Below the pieces are notes generated by a model. That model saw nothing but the letters and a program-made list of their open reading frames with translations. It did not search any database and was not told the origin of the DNA. The translations under genes and the position numbers were made by a program. A DNA stretch of 12,096 bases, taken from positions 1 to 12,096 of the forward strand of contig JAFGIT010000300.1 in the NCBI GenBank assembly GCA_016929465.1. Reading direction: 5' to 3'. This document shows, piece by piece, positions 1 through 7,080 of this stretch. Source of the DNA: JAFGIT01 sp016929465 [NCBI: Candidatus Coatesbacteria bacterium] (GTDB taxonomy: Bacteria > B130-G9). Position 1 is the first letter of the stretch. Each line of letters begins with the position of its first letter.

Positions 1-1218
1 CGCCTTAGCGCCTATTATCCGACGGACCTTCGTCGTGACTCGCGTGCGCATTTGACGGAATAGCCTCCGCAGCGTATCGGCATCGACACCCGCAGGCACT
101 CTCCCCCTTCCGCTGATGAGAGCCTTAAAGAGCCATCTGATTGCCGTGAACGGCCGGCCTGTCGAAAATGCTTGACGAGACATAGTGTATGCGGAAGCCG
201 CCTTCACTGCTGCTAGTTCCGGCGTGGTCTCTTTGCCCCGCTTCTTTCGCAGGGCCTCTTCAGCGAGAGAGATCAGCTGTCGCCATGCGGCAGCGAAGCT
301 CTCGATGCCGTTACCCATTGCCATGGGATATTTGAGGTCCATCTGCCTGATGAGCGGCACCCAGTGAATTGGTGCTGAGAACAGATTCAGGTCGTATCTT
401 AGAGCTGACATAAGCGATTCAAGCGCGAGGTCTCTTTCACCACGGCTTATGTGGTAACCCGCGCGCTTCATCCATATAGCAGCCAATCGACGGATTCGCT
501 CTTTGCGGGAAGCACGAGGGCCCATTCTGAACAGGTGGAGCCTATTGGCGAAAAGCGCGCATTCGCTATGTTCTGGGATGTTCTGAGACATACTTCCAGG
601 TCTCACACCGCGGCGCGCCACCGGCTCTTTCACTCTGCGAAAAACACAACCCGCGGACCAGAGCCGCCACCACATATCTGAATCCTCGAGGGCTTTGAGG
701 CGTTCATCAAACAGGCCAACCTCATCAAACCACTCCCTGCGAAGCATCGCTGAAAATACCGGAAAGTGCGGCGGATATGCATCCCTTGCGAGATCATGCT
801 CCGGCCTCGCATAAGAAAAATCCCTCAGAGTCTCACCGGTTTCTATATTCACGTCCAGCCATCCCCCGTATGTCAGGCCGACATCTGGCTCGGTTTCCAT
901 CACAGCTGATTGGAGTTCTGCCTTCCTTGGAAGAAGGACATCATCCGAATCGAGAAAGCACAGATACTTGCCGCGGCTGGCCCTAATTCCGGTATTTCTC
1001 GCACCGGGAAGGCCGCGATTCTCCTGCCTGATGCAATTGACCCGGTCTCTATACTGGCTCAGAACCGCTGGTGTGCTGTCAGTGGAGCCATCATCAACAA
1101 CAATGACCTCCACGTCCTCGAGAGTCTGCGACAGCGCGCTCTCGATTGCGGCAGCGACGTTCTTCTCGTCATTATAGACGGGAATTATCACGCTGACTAG
1201 AGGGTTATCTTGCTTCAC
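1..1218 (-). CDS. Family 2 glycosyltransferase with C-terminal TPR-like extension (GT2 paralogue 1, C-terminus cut by window edge)
   Basis: The frame is open for 406 codons from a GTG at 1218 to the window edge, with no stop or frameshift. The N-terminal GT-A domain (about residues 8-190) shows the nucleotide-binding strand VSVIIPVYNDE, VVDDGSTD (residues 40-47), ENRGLPGARNTG, the metal-binding DSDD (residues 90-93) and an acceptor/catalytic-base motif EDSDMWWRLW (from residue 178). It should transfer a sugar from an activated nucleotide sugar to a growing lipid-linked glycan on the cytoplasmic side. Residues about 243-279 look like a TPR-type helix pair (AIWMKRAG, then GERDLALESLMSALRYD), followed by DLKYP (294-298) and further helical sequence. 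GTG is chosen because the fold starts eight residues later and no ATG lies in frame nearby. The Shine-Dalgarno site is weak, so the start is less sure than the gene. It follows the methyltransferase by 44 bases. Donor and acceptor cannot be read from the sequence. Confidence 0.9.
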   Translation of the reverse strand, partial: MKQDNPLVSVIIPVYNDEKNVAAAIESALSQTLEDVEVIVVDDGSTDSTPAVLSQYRDRVNCIRQENRGLPGARNTGIRASRGKYLCFLDSDDVLLPRKAELQSAVMETEPDVGLTYGGWLDVNIETGETLRDFSYARPEHDLARDAYPPHFPVFSAMLRREWFDEVGLFDERLKALEDSDMWWRLWSAGCVFRRVKEPVARRGVRPGSMSQNIPEHSECALFANRLHLFRMGPRASRKERIRRLAAIWMKRAGYHISRGERDLALESLMSALRYDLNLFSAPIHWVPLIRQMDLKYPMAMGNGIESFAAAWRQLISLAEEALRKKRGKETTPELAAVKAASAYTMSRQAFSTGRPFTAIRWLFKALISGRGRVPAGVDADTLRRLFRQMRTRVTTKVRRIIGAKA

Positions 1219-1262
1219 TTCCGCTTCGCTGAAGAATTGCTCATTTGACTCGGAAAGGACCG

Positions 1263-1973
1263 TCAGCGCTTCCTGAACATGGCAGACAGGATCCCATAGC
1301 GCCTGCTCTGATTTCCGTGATCATAGGGGGCGCCAACGCGGATGCTTTTGTACATTCCGCCCGGTGACTTCTCGTAGTGCTTCTCCTCCACGAGCTCCAT
1401 CGGTGGGGTGAATTTCTTGACGATGTCCCAGGAGAAGGAGATGGGTTCACAGGGCGTAGGATCGTGGTTGACGTCAGTCAGCAATAGAAACAGGCCACCT
1501 GGCGCCACGATTCGTTTGATCTCGCCAATAGTCTGCTCGAGGTCGTTCACATGGTCCAACGAGTTGAATGAGCACACCACGTCGAAGTGACCGTCCTCAA
1601 AGGGGATTCTTTCGGCCGGTGAGCACACATACCTCATCTTGTGCTCGTCGATTCCAAGTTCGCGATAGGAATCAACAAGAGGGTCCAGCCCGACTCTCTC
1701 TTCGGCCATATACGCCCATTCGAGGCTTCCCCTCGGTCCGCAGCCTATATCCAGTATCTTCTTGCCTTTGAAGAAATCTCCGTCGAGCCCGAAATGAGTG
1801 GTGTAGAAGTGGGAATAATGGCTGTGTGAGAGTGTCCCTTCTTTGGACTTGCAGGCCCTCCAGTATTTGAGCTCTTGGGCTCCTTTGTGCCTCTCGGGCC
1901 CCCTTGCCCTTGCCAATGCCCTGGTTGCGGTTCTTTTAAGGAGGGAATGTATTCGCTTCAAAGTTGCTTGCAT
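1263..1973 (-). CDS. Class I SAM-dependent methyltransferase (Methyltransf_11-like)
   Basis: This 236-residue protein has a class I Rossmann methyltransferase core. Motif I is ILDIGCGPRG (residues 73-82), the acidic SAM-ribose residue is probably D97 in VGLDP, then come FDVVCSFNSLDHVND and the post-motif stretch KRIVAPGGLFLLL. A basic N-terminal segment (residues 5-30) precedes the domain. I place the start at the ATG at 1973 because AAGGA sits seven bases upstream; an ATG five codons earlier (1988) has no comparable site. The gene lies between two paralogous GT2 genes, so a role in O-methylating the glycan or a sugar in it, or in capping chain growth, is plausible. That is inference from position: small-molecule, lipid and sugar methyltransferases share this fold. 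No signal peptide or membrane segment is visible, so it should be cytosolic. Confidence 0.88.
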   Translation of the reverse strand: MQATLKRIHSLLKRTATRALARARGPERHKGAQELKYWRACKSKEGTLSHSHYSHFYTTHFGLDGDFFKGKKILDIGCGPRGSLEWAYMAEERVGLDPLVDSYRELGIDEHKMRYVCSPAERIPFEDGHFDVVCSFNSLDHVNDLEQTIGEIKRIVAPGGLFLLLTDVNHDPTPCEPISFSWDIVKKFTPPMELVEEKHYEKSPGGMYKSIRVGAPYDHGNQSRRYGILSAMFRKR

Positions 1974-1980
1974 CGGAAAT

Positions 1981-1985
1981 TCCTT
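1981..1985 (-). promoter_or_regulatory. Ribosome binding site deciding the methyltransferase start
   Basis: AAGGA on the minus strand, seven bases before the ATG at 1973. It lies inside the coding sequence that would result from the ATG at 1988, which favours the shorter protein. Confidence 0.6.
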
Positions 1986-2049
1986 CATCGAATGTCATTC
2001 AATCGGATTAAGTGGTGATGGCCAGCAAATCGGGAACCACGCATATAGC

Positions 2050-3234
2050 TTATCTCAAAGCCTTCCAACAGCATCTGATCAAAAGCCAGGCGAAGCCCAG
2101 CATGTGCCCTCCGCGCCCCTTGAATGCTCCCACAATATACCATTTGACCATCTGAAGCAATTTGCGTGAGTTGCAGGCATGCAGTGATAGGGCAAACGCC
2201 AAAGCCCACTCAGCCTCGCTGATCCGGCTGGGCTTCGATTGACTGGACCCAGGTTCAGCAAGAACGTCATCTATGAGTGCCTTGAGCTTAGACCAGACCT
2301 TGCTGAAGCTGCTGATCCCTTCACCATATCCAAGAGGGTATTTCAAGTCCAACTGAGTGAGAAGCTGCAGCCAATATGTGCGTTCGCGAAGCAACCGGCG
2401 ATCATATCTCAGGGCCGAAGCAAGTGCTGTGCGCGCGGATTCGACATCCCCGATAGTCAGATAGTGGGCGGCTTGCTTCATCCACACACCGGCCAGACTG
2501 CGCACTCGTATCGAGCGACCTGCTTTGGGGCCAATTAGGGAGAAATACTTCCGATATGCAGCTATCACATAGGAGGAATGCTTCGGCACATGCTTTGACA
2601 TGCTCTTGGGCCGCACGCCCCGAACTGCGAGAGCTCCCTTCAATCGCCTGAAAGTGCATCCGGCTGCCCAAAGACGCCACCAGAAATCGTTGTCCGCAGC
2701 ACATAAAAACCACTCATCGAAGCCGCCAATTCGCTCCACCCAATGCCTGCGAACGAGGGCCGCAAAAACCGGGAAATGAGGTGGGAAAACATCCACTCCT
2801 GGCCTGGGTTCGTCCCTGGCGGAGGAAAAATCTCTGAGAATTCTCCCATCATGTATGTCAACGTCGAGCCAGCCGCTATAGCAAAGCCCCGCGTCAGGAC
2901 GTTCCTCGAGAAATGAGAATTGCTCCCGTACTTTCTCCGGCATGAACTCGTCATCGGAATCCAGAAAACAGAGGTATCTTCCGTGGCTTGCGTTGATCCC
3001 AGTGTTCCTGGCTGCCGGAAGCCCTCCATTTTCCCGTCTGATTCTGGTTATATCGCCGCCAAATTTATCCAAGATGTCCGGCGTGCCATCAGTCGATCCA
3101 TCATCGACAACTACCACCTCCACATCGGAATGGGTCTGTGCAAGCGCGCTATTGATAGCCTTCTCGATGTAGTTCTCATCATTGTACACTGGTATGATGA
3201 TGCTCACATCCCGGCTGGGGTCACTTACTGCCAT
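2050..3234 (-). CDS. Family 2 glycosyltransferase with C-terminal TPR-like extension (GT2 paralogue 2)
   Basis: A complete 394-residue protein with a GT-A domain: VSIIIPVYNDE (residues 10-20), VVDDGSTDG (42-50), ENGGLPAARNTG (68-79), the metal-binding DSDD (92-95) and ADNDFWWRLWAAG (from residue 180). It should be a cytosolic inverting transferase acting on a lipid-linked acceptor. The ED-type motif near the catalytic base reads A-D here where the paralogue at the left edge has E-D; the Asp (D181) is kept. Residues about 245-281 resemble one TPR helix pair (GVWMKQAAHYL, GDVESARTALASALRYD), then DLKYP (296-300) and a helical tail with a hydrophobic last stretch. The ATG start is preceded by AAGG at six-base spacing and overlaps the end of the upstream GT4 gene by 14 bases, indicating translational coupling. 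The methyltransferase start is 76 bases downstream of its stop. Substrates are unknown. Confidence 0.93.
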   Translation of the reverse strand: MAVSDPSRDVSIIIPVYNDENYIEKAINSALAQTHSDVEVVVVDDGSTDGTPDILDKFGGDITRIRRENGGLPAARNTGINASHGRYLCFLDSDDEFMPEKVREQFSFLEERPDAGLCYSGWLDVDIHDGRILRDFSSARDEPRPGVDVFPPHFPVFAALVRRHWVERIGGFDEWFLCAADNDFWWRLWAAGCTFRRLKGALAVRGVRPKSMSKHVPKHSSYVIAAYRKYFSLIGPKAGRSIRVRSLAGVWMKQAAHYLTIGDVESARTALASALRYDRRLLRERTYWLQLLTQLDLKYPLGYGEGISSFSKVWSKLKALIDDVLAEPGSSQSKPSRISEAEWALAFALSLHACNSRKLLQMVKWYIVGAFKGRGGHMLGFAWLLIRCCWKALR

Positions 3235-4468
3235 CAGATGCCTTGGTATTTCCCAATTCTGAGTAGATCGCCGTCAAGTCCAATACCTCATTCTTCACTC
3301 TAAACAGCCTCTGAGCCCTTGTCTTCCCTGCGCGGCCCATTTCTTGTGCGACGTCCGGATTGTCCATAAGATACTCGATTTTGTCAGCCAGCTTTTCTGG
3401 CTCAAAGGGCGGGACGCATAGGGCCGTTTCTCCGTCTGATACATTATCGCATATTCCTCCGACATTCGTCGCAACAACGGGGACCCCGAAGGCTTGAGCC
3501 TCCATCAACTGCCTACCGAGGGACTCGCAAATGCTTGGACACAAGAAAATCGATGCTCTTCGCAGCATAGTCATCACACCGTCCGATGATTGTGGTCCTA
3601 GAAGCTCGATGTAATCCCGCAATCCCAGGTGATCTATCAGGAGCTGAAGAAACGGCTTTAGCTCGCCGCCGCCCACTATGAGATAGCGGAATTCTCTTCC
3701 TCGATCCTTGAGAATCGCTGCTGCCTGTATAGCATACTGGAATCCCTTGAACCAAACCAAACGCCCAACAGACAGGATAACAGGGATCGGGTCCTCATCT
3801 CGAACATCGCCGTTCAGCGTGAAGAACCTCTCGGAGATGCTCTGGCGAATTACTACGGCCTTATCGCGAGGAGCGCCCAACCTATAACCCTCCTCTCTTA
3901 GAAAGTCGCTCACAAAATGCAGGATCGCAGCTCGCCGAAACACCGCTTCCGTCAAGACGCCCCGCCACACGTCGTCATAGTAGGGGGTAACCGAGGTCTC
4001 CATACCTCGCAATGTCACAATGATGTCGACTCCGTCGATTTCAAGCAGCTCCGGAAAGACCTTGATGAGACCCGACGACTGAATATGCAATATCCCCCTC
4101 AAATACGGAACGGCAGGCAATAGCCTGACTATGTGATACCAAGCATTGCGGAGGCCCTTTCGCACCTTTCTGGAGGCTGAGATTAAGGACATCAGGGCTC
4201 TGGGATTGGAGATCATCGCATGGGCAAAATCCAGGAAAAACCTCCATTTGATGATATGGATGATCGGATTATAGGGGAGATAATAGATATGGCGCCTCAA
4301 CTCGCGCGAAGGTCCATTGGAAGCCCCATGTGCAATGTCAGGCGATGTCGCGGATATGATCGCGCGTACCTTCCCTTGTTGAACCAGAGCTTCCGCAACC
4401 TCGATCAAATAAGGCTCCGTGAAGCTCGGAAATGTCAGATACATGAGGGTCACGAGACTATCACTCAT
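3221..4468 (-). CDS. Family 4 (GT-B fold) glycosyltransferase
   Basis: A 415-residue retaining-type GT-B glycosyltransferase. The N-terminal acceptor domain begins at the first strand (LVTLMYLTFPSFTEPYLIEVAEAL). The C-terminal Glycos_transf_1 domain starts near ILSVGRLVWFKGFQYAI, continues with YLIVGGGELKPFL and carries the E-x7-E donor-binding motif (E315 and E323 in CESLGRQLMEAQAFG), followed by VPVVATNVGG and a typical closing helix (EKLADKIEYLMDNP). It is expected to extend the lipid-linked oligosaccharide at the cytoplasmic face, using a nucleotide-sugar donor that the sequence does not reveal. The ATG has GGGGA seven bases upstream. An 84-base gap separates it from the preceding GT4 gene, the largest gap in the window, and it overlaps the next GT2 gene by 14 bases. 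No membrane segment is clear. Confidence 0.92.
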   Translation of the reverse strand: MSDSLVTLMYLTFPSFTEPYLIEVAEALVQQGKVRAIISATSPDIAHGASNGPSRELRRHIYYLPYNPIIHIIKWRFFLDFAHAMISNPRALMSLISASRKVRKGLRNAWYHIVRLLPAVPYLRGILHIQSSGLIKVFPELLEIDGVDIIVTLRGMETSVTPYYDDVWRGVLTEAVFRRAAILHFVSDFLREEGYRLGAPRDKAVVIRQSISERFFTLNGDVRDEDPIPVILSVGRLVWFKGFQYAIQAAAILKDRGREFRYLIVGGGELKPFLQLLIDHLGLRDYIELLGPQSSDGVMTMLRRASIFLCPSICESLGRQLMEAQAFGVPVVATNVGGICDNVSDGETALCVPPFEPEKLADKIEYLMDNPDVAQEMGRAGKTRAQRLFRVKNEVLDLTAIYSELGNTKASDGSK

Positions 4469-4552
4469 ACTATGGTCCCCGAGATCAACTTCAGCTTTCG
4501 ATTTATATGACCTGCCCCAAATGGCATAGAACTGAAGACTACCACACTCGAT

Positions 4553-5743
4553 TTAGGGAATGAGCTCACGACCTAATTTGCAGTTCCAACTCTCTTCTAA
4601 GACAGATTTCACCTGGTCTCGATAGACCTCTAGTGTCTTGCCTTCGACCCAATTCCGTGCGTTAGTTGACATCGTTTTATAGAGGTCTTCATCAGTGATT
4701 ATTCCAGATAGTTTCTGGGCCATTTCCTCCGCCTTACCGACATGCCATAGCAAACCTCGCTCGGAATTCTCCCCTATTATATAAGGAACTGAACCCACTG
4801 CCGTTCCAACACACGGCAGACCATACAGCATCGCCTCAATTGCAACCTTTGGCCATCCCTCTGTCTCCGAAGCAAGGATGAGGAAGTCTGCATTGCTATA
4901 ATACTCGCACATATCGGCTCTGGGGACCATCCCATGAAACGTTACCGCCAGGGCGATGCCAAGAGCATTGGCTTGTGCCTCGAGACTTTTTCGCTGATCA
5001 CCGTCCCCACATATCTCGAGAGAGACATCTACACGGAGCGAGGTCCTCAATATCTCGACGCCCCTCAGGATAACGTCCACATTCTTTTCCCTTGAGAGCC
5101 TTCCGACGAATAGCAGTCTGGGATTGGGCCTTAACCTGCGGGAGGCAGCAGCCTCTCGAGAATTTTCAATGTCATCTTCTGTGATTGTTGAACCGAACAT
5201 GGGTACTGCAACTCCGGTAATGCGTTCATCCGGATACCATTGAACGAAGACGGGCCCTTTGAACCACTTGCTTCGCAACAGCGCCTTTTGTCTTCTCTCA
5301 GTGATGCTCTCCTTGCCCTGCGGGAACCAGTTAGCGCCGTATCTTGCACAACGTTTTCTCTTGGTGAGGATAGACGCCAGCAATCCCAGGAGACTGGCCG
5401 GGCCCGGGCATCTCACGCAGACGGCGTCACAAGAGCGAATGGCTTTGAGCATCTTGCAGAATCTCAATAGGTTCGCTACGAACCTATAGGTCTTTCTGAA
5501 GCGCCATACAAAGCGCCTGGGGATCTTGGCCCTGAAAGGCGAAAGAGGGGCGATCTCGATGTCCGGCATTCGATAGCCATAGACCCCTTCTCTGGGCCTC
5601 TCGTCGCTGTGCAGGGGGACGCAGAGCAGAATGCGGTCGAACATCGTAGCCCAATAGTCAATCTCGAGCACGAAGCCACCATTTGATACGGGCTTGTCAT
5701 TTAACAGCCAGTGCTTCTTGTGACTTATTACGCAAAGCCTCAA
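4553..5743 (-). CDS. Family 4 (GT-B fold) glycosyltransferase with TTG start
   Basis: A 396-residue GT-B protein unlike its GT4 neighbour in the N-terminal half (LRLCVISHKKHWLLNDKPVSNGG first, the TTG read as Met). The C-terminal domain shows LLFVGRLSREKNVDVILRG, then LEICGDGDQRKSLE, then VTFHGMVPRADMCEYY and the E-x7-E donor motif (E295 and E303 in ETEGWPKVAIEAMLYG), followed by LPCVGTAVGSVPYII. It should add a sugar to the lipid-linked intermediate in the cytoplasm. The only usable start is a TTG two bases after the stop of the SGNH gene, with the first beta strand beginning at once; an AGG lies ten bases upstream, so the ribosome site is poor and translation probably depends on coupling to the upstream gene. 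Rare starts of this kind can hold a protein at low level, but that is inference. Confidence 0.9.
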   Translation of the reverse strand: MRLCVISHKKHWLLNDKPVSNGGFVLEIDYWATMFDRILLCVPLHSDERPREGVYGYRMPDIEIAPLSPFRAKIPRRFVWRFRKTYRFVANLLRFCKMLKAIRSCDAVCVRCPGPASLLGLLASILTKRKRCARYGANWFPQGKESITERRQKALLRSKWFKGPVFVQWYPDERITGVAVPMFGSTITEDDIENSREAAASRRLRPNPRLLFVGRLSREKNVDVILRGVEILRTSLRVDVSLEICGDGDQRKSLEAQANALGIALAVTFHGMVPRADMCEYYSNADFLILASETEGWPKVAIEAMLYGLPCVGTAVGSVPYIIGENSERGLLWHVGKAEEMAQKLSGIITDEDLYKTMSTNARNWVEGKTLEVYRDQVKSVLEESWNCKLGRELIP

Positions 5744-5745
5744 GA

Positions 5746-7080
5746 CTACTTGACCTGATGGTATGGCATTGGATTCTCCATCTGCTGTTCGGATTGCAGA
5801 GCCGCCCCCGAAACGCCCGCTTGGGGGCTGATGGCTACCCTCTTGATGCAGGCTGTCAAAATGTCAGCTGCGAGATCGTTGCCTTGCGCATTCCAGTGAC
5901 CATCGCGCACGTAATACAAACGTTCATTTTTCTCTTTCAGAGCGGCAGCACGAGCGCGGAATGCATCCGTAGAATCAATGTAAGAGATAGAGAGCTTCTC
6001 GCATATTCTGCGTAGGTCCCTTCCCGGCCTGTCAAGATCCAGTTCAGTATCCCCAAAATCATAAATGCCCCTTGCAGCCTCCAACTCGTCAGTATATATG
6101 GCGGCCTTATAGGGAATATAGAATACGAGAAGATCGCTTCCGGACATCTTGACACCTTTCTGCAATCTCTCCAATAGAGCCTCGATAAGCATCCAGGCCT
6201 CATCCGCTTCTCGAGGTCGATTGGACTGGAATATCCAGAGCCTTTTAGGCAGAGGCAAGTACCCCGGCCGGCCTGCCTTCTTACAGGGCTTCTGAGCCAG
6301 TCCAAGCGCGATTGCAGCTGAATTCAGCCAAGAGATGCGTTTAAGTCTGCTCCTTAAGAACGAATATATCCGAGAATTCCTATTTAGCCATTGCTTTAAG
6401 GTGAGATTCTCGCTTCTGGCATGATTGCTATCCGCTCGCTTGAGGGTGTATCTCGGCACTGGCACATTTGTCAAAGTCAGGACTCCATTGTGAAGCTCGA
6501 ATCGGGGCTTACCCCACCGAAGAGCATCTCCATGCTTATCCTCGCTGCTCTCCCATACATCATTGTGATAAAACATCAAAACTACAAGGTCGGGCGAATA
6601 TTTGATCCCCTCGTTCTCCCAGAAAAGCAATTCCTGATCGATGCCATAGGCGCCGGTTCCAGCGTTGATAGCCAAAAATCGAGTCGGTGCATCGCATGAA
6701 TTAATAGAGCTTTGAACCTTTGTAATGAAATGGTCTTTATCCGAAACTGCATAGCCCTCAGTAAAGGAGTCCCCCAAGAATAATATTCTGAATTCTCCAT
6801 CTGGCTTTTCATAGGGAATTTCCGGCCCCCTCAGCCCCTTCGAATTGATCTTCTCATGGACTTCATATTCGGGCCGAATATACAGGCCTTCCTCATTCGG
6901 GATCTTGCTCCAGCCCAACAGAGGGTCATACTCGTAGAATAGTCTGGGGCTAACAGGTGCGTTGCGATTCTCCAAATGATGAATCACTAGTTCTGCGGCT
7001 AGTATCGATAAGCACAATGAGAAAGCAAACAGCAGGTAATTCATGGTCTTCACTCTTAGTGAGTGGAACGGTTTGCTCAT
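5746..7080 (-). CDS. Membrane-anchored SGNH/GDSL-family hydrolase
   Basis: A 444-residue protein with one N-terminal membrane segment (about residues 13-33, preceded by R9 and K11), so the enzyme domain should face outside the cytoplasmic membrane. SGNH motifs appear in order: block I GDSFTEG with nucleophile S105, block II Gly in NAGTGAYG (G141), block III FYHND with N173, and the C-terminal DGHWNAQG with D393 and H395. The family includes carbohydrate O-acetylesterases and AlgX/DltD/PatB-like acyltransferases. Here the likely role is removing or moving acetyl groups on the exported glycan, which fits its place after the flippase gene, but the substrate is not shown. I start it at the ATG at 7080, which forms an ATGA overlap with the ABC gene stop and has GGAG eight bases upstream. 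A TTG 16 codons earlier only adds ABC-gene sequence in another frame. Confidence 0.88.
   Translation of the reverse strand: MSKPFHSLRVKTMNYLLFAFSLCLSILAAELVIHHLENRNAPVSPRLFYEYDPLLGWSKIPNEEGLYIRPEYEVHEKINSKGLRGPEIPYEKPDGEFRILFLGDSFTEGYAVSDKDHFITKVQSSINSCDAPTRFLAINAGTGAYGIDQELLFWENEGIKYSPDLVVLMFYHNDVWESSEDKHGDALRWGKPRFELHNGVLTLTNVPVPRYTLKRADSNHARSENLTLKQWLNRNSRIYSFLRSRLKRISWLNSAAIALGLAQKPCKKAGRPGYLPLPKRLWIFQSNRPREADEAWMLIEALLERLQKGVKMSGSDLLVFYIPYKAAIYTDELEAARGIYDFGDTELDLDRPGRDLRRICEKLSISYIDSTDAFRARAAALKEKNERLYYVRDGHWNAQGNDLAADILTACIKRVAISPQAGVSGAALQSEQQMENPMPYHQVK

Noticed and set aside
1989-2049. Gap between the methyltransferase and the GT2 gene as a small gene or RNA
   Set aside because: It is about 60 bases long, holds no open frame with a ribosome site and no clear fold; it is best read as spacer.
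1-3234. The two similar GT2 genes as an assembly duplication
   Set aside because: The copies differ at many residues throughout, including the start codon and the C-terminal end, so they are true diverged paralogues.
4469-4552. Possible promoter or terminator in the largest gap
   Set aside because: I see no strong hairpin with a T run and no convincing -35/-10 pair; the only clear signal is the GGGGA ribosome site for the GT4 gene at 4468.
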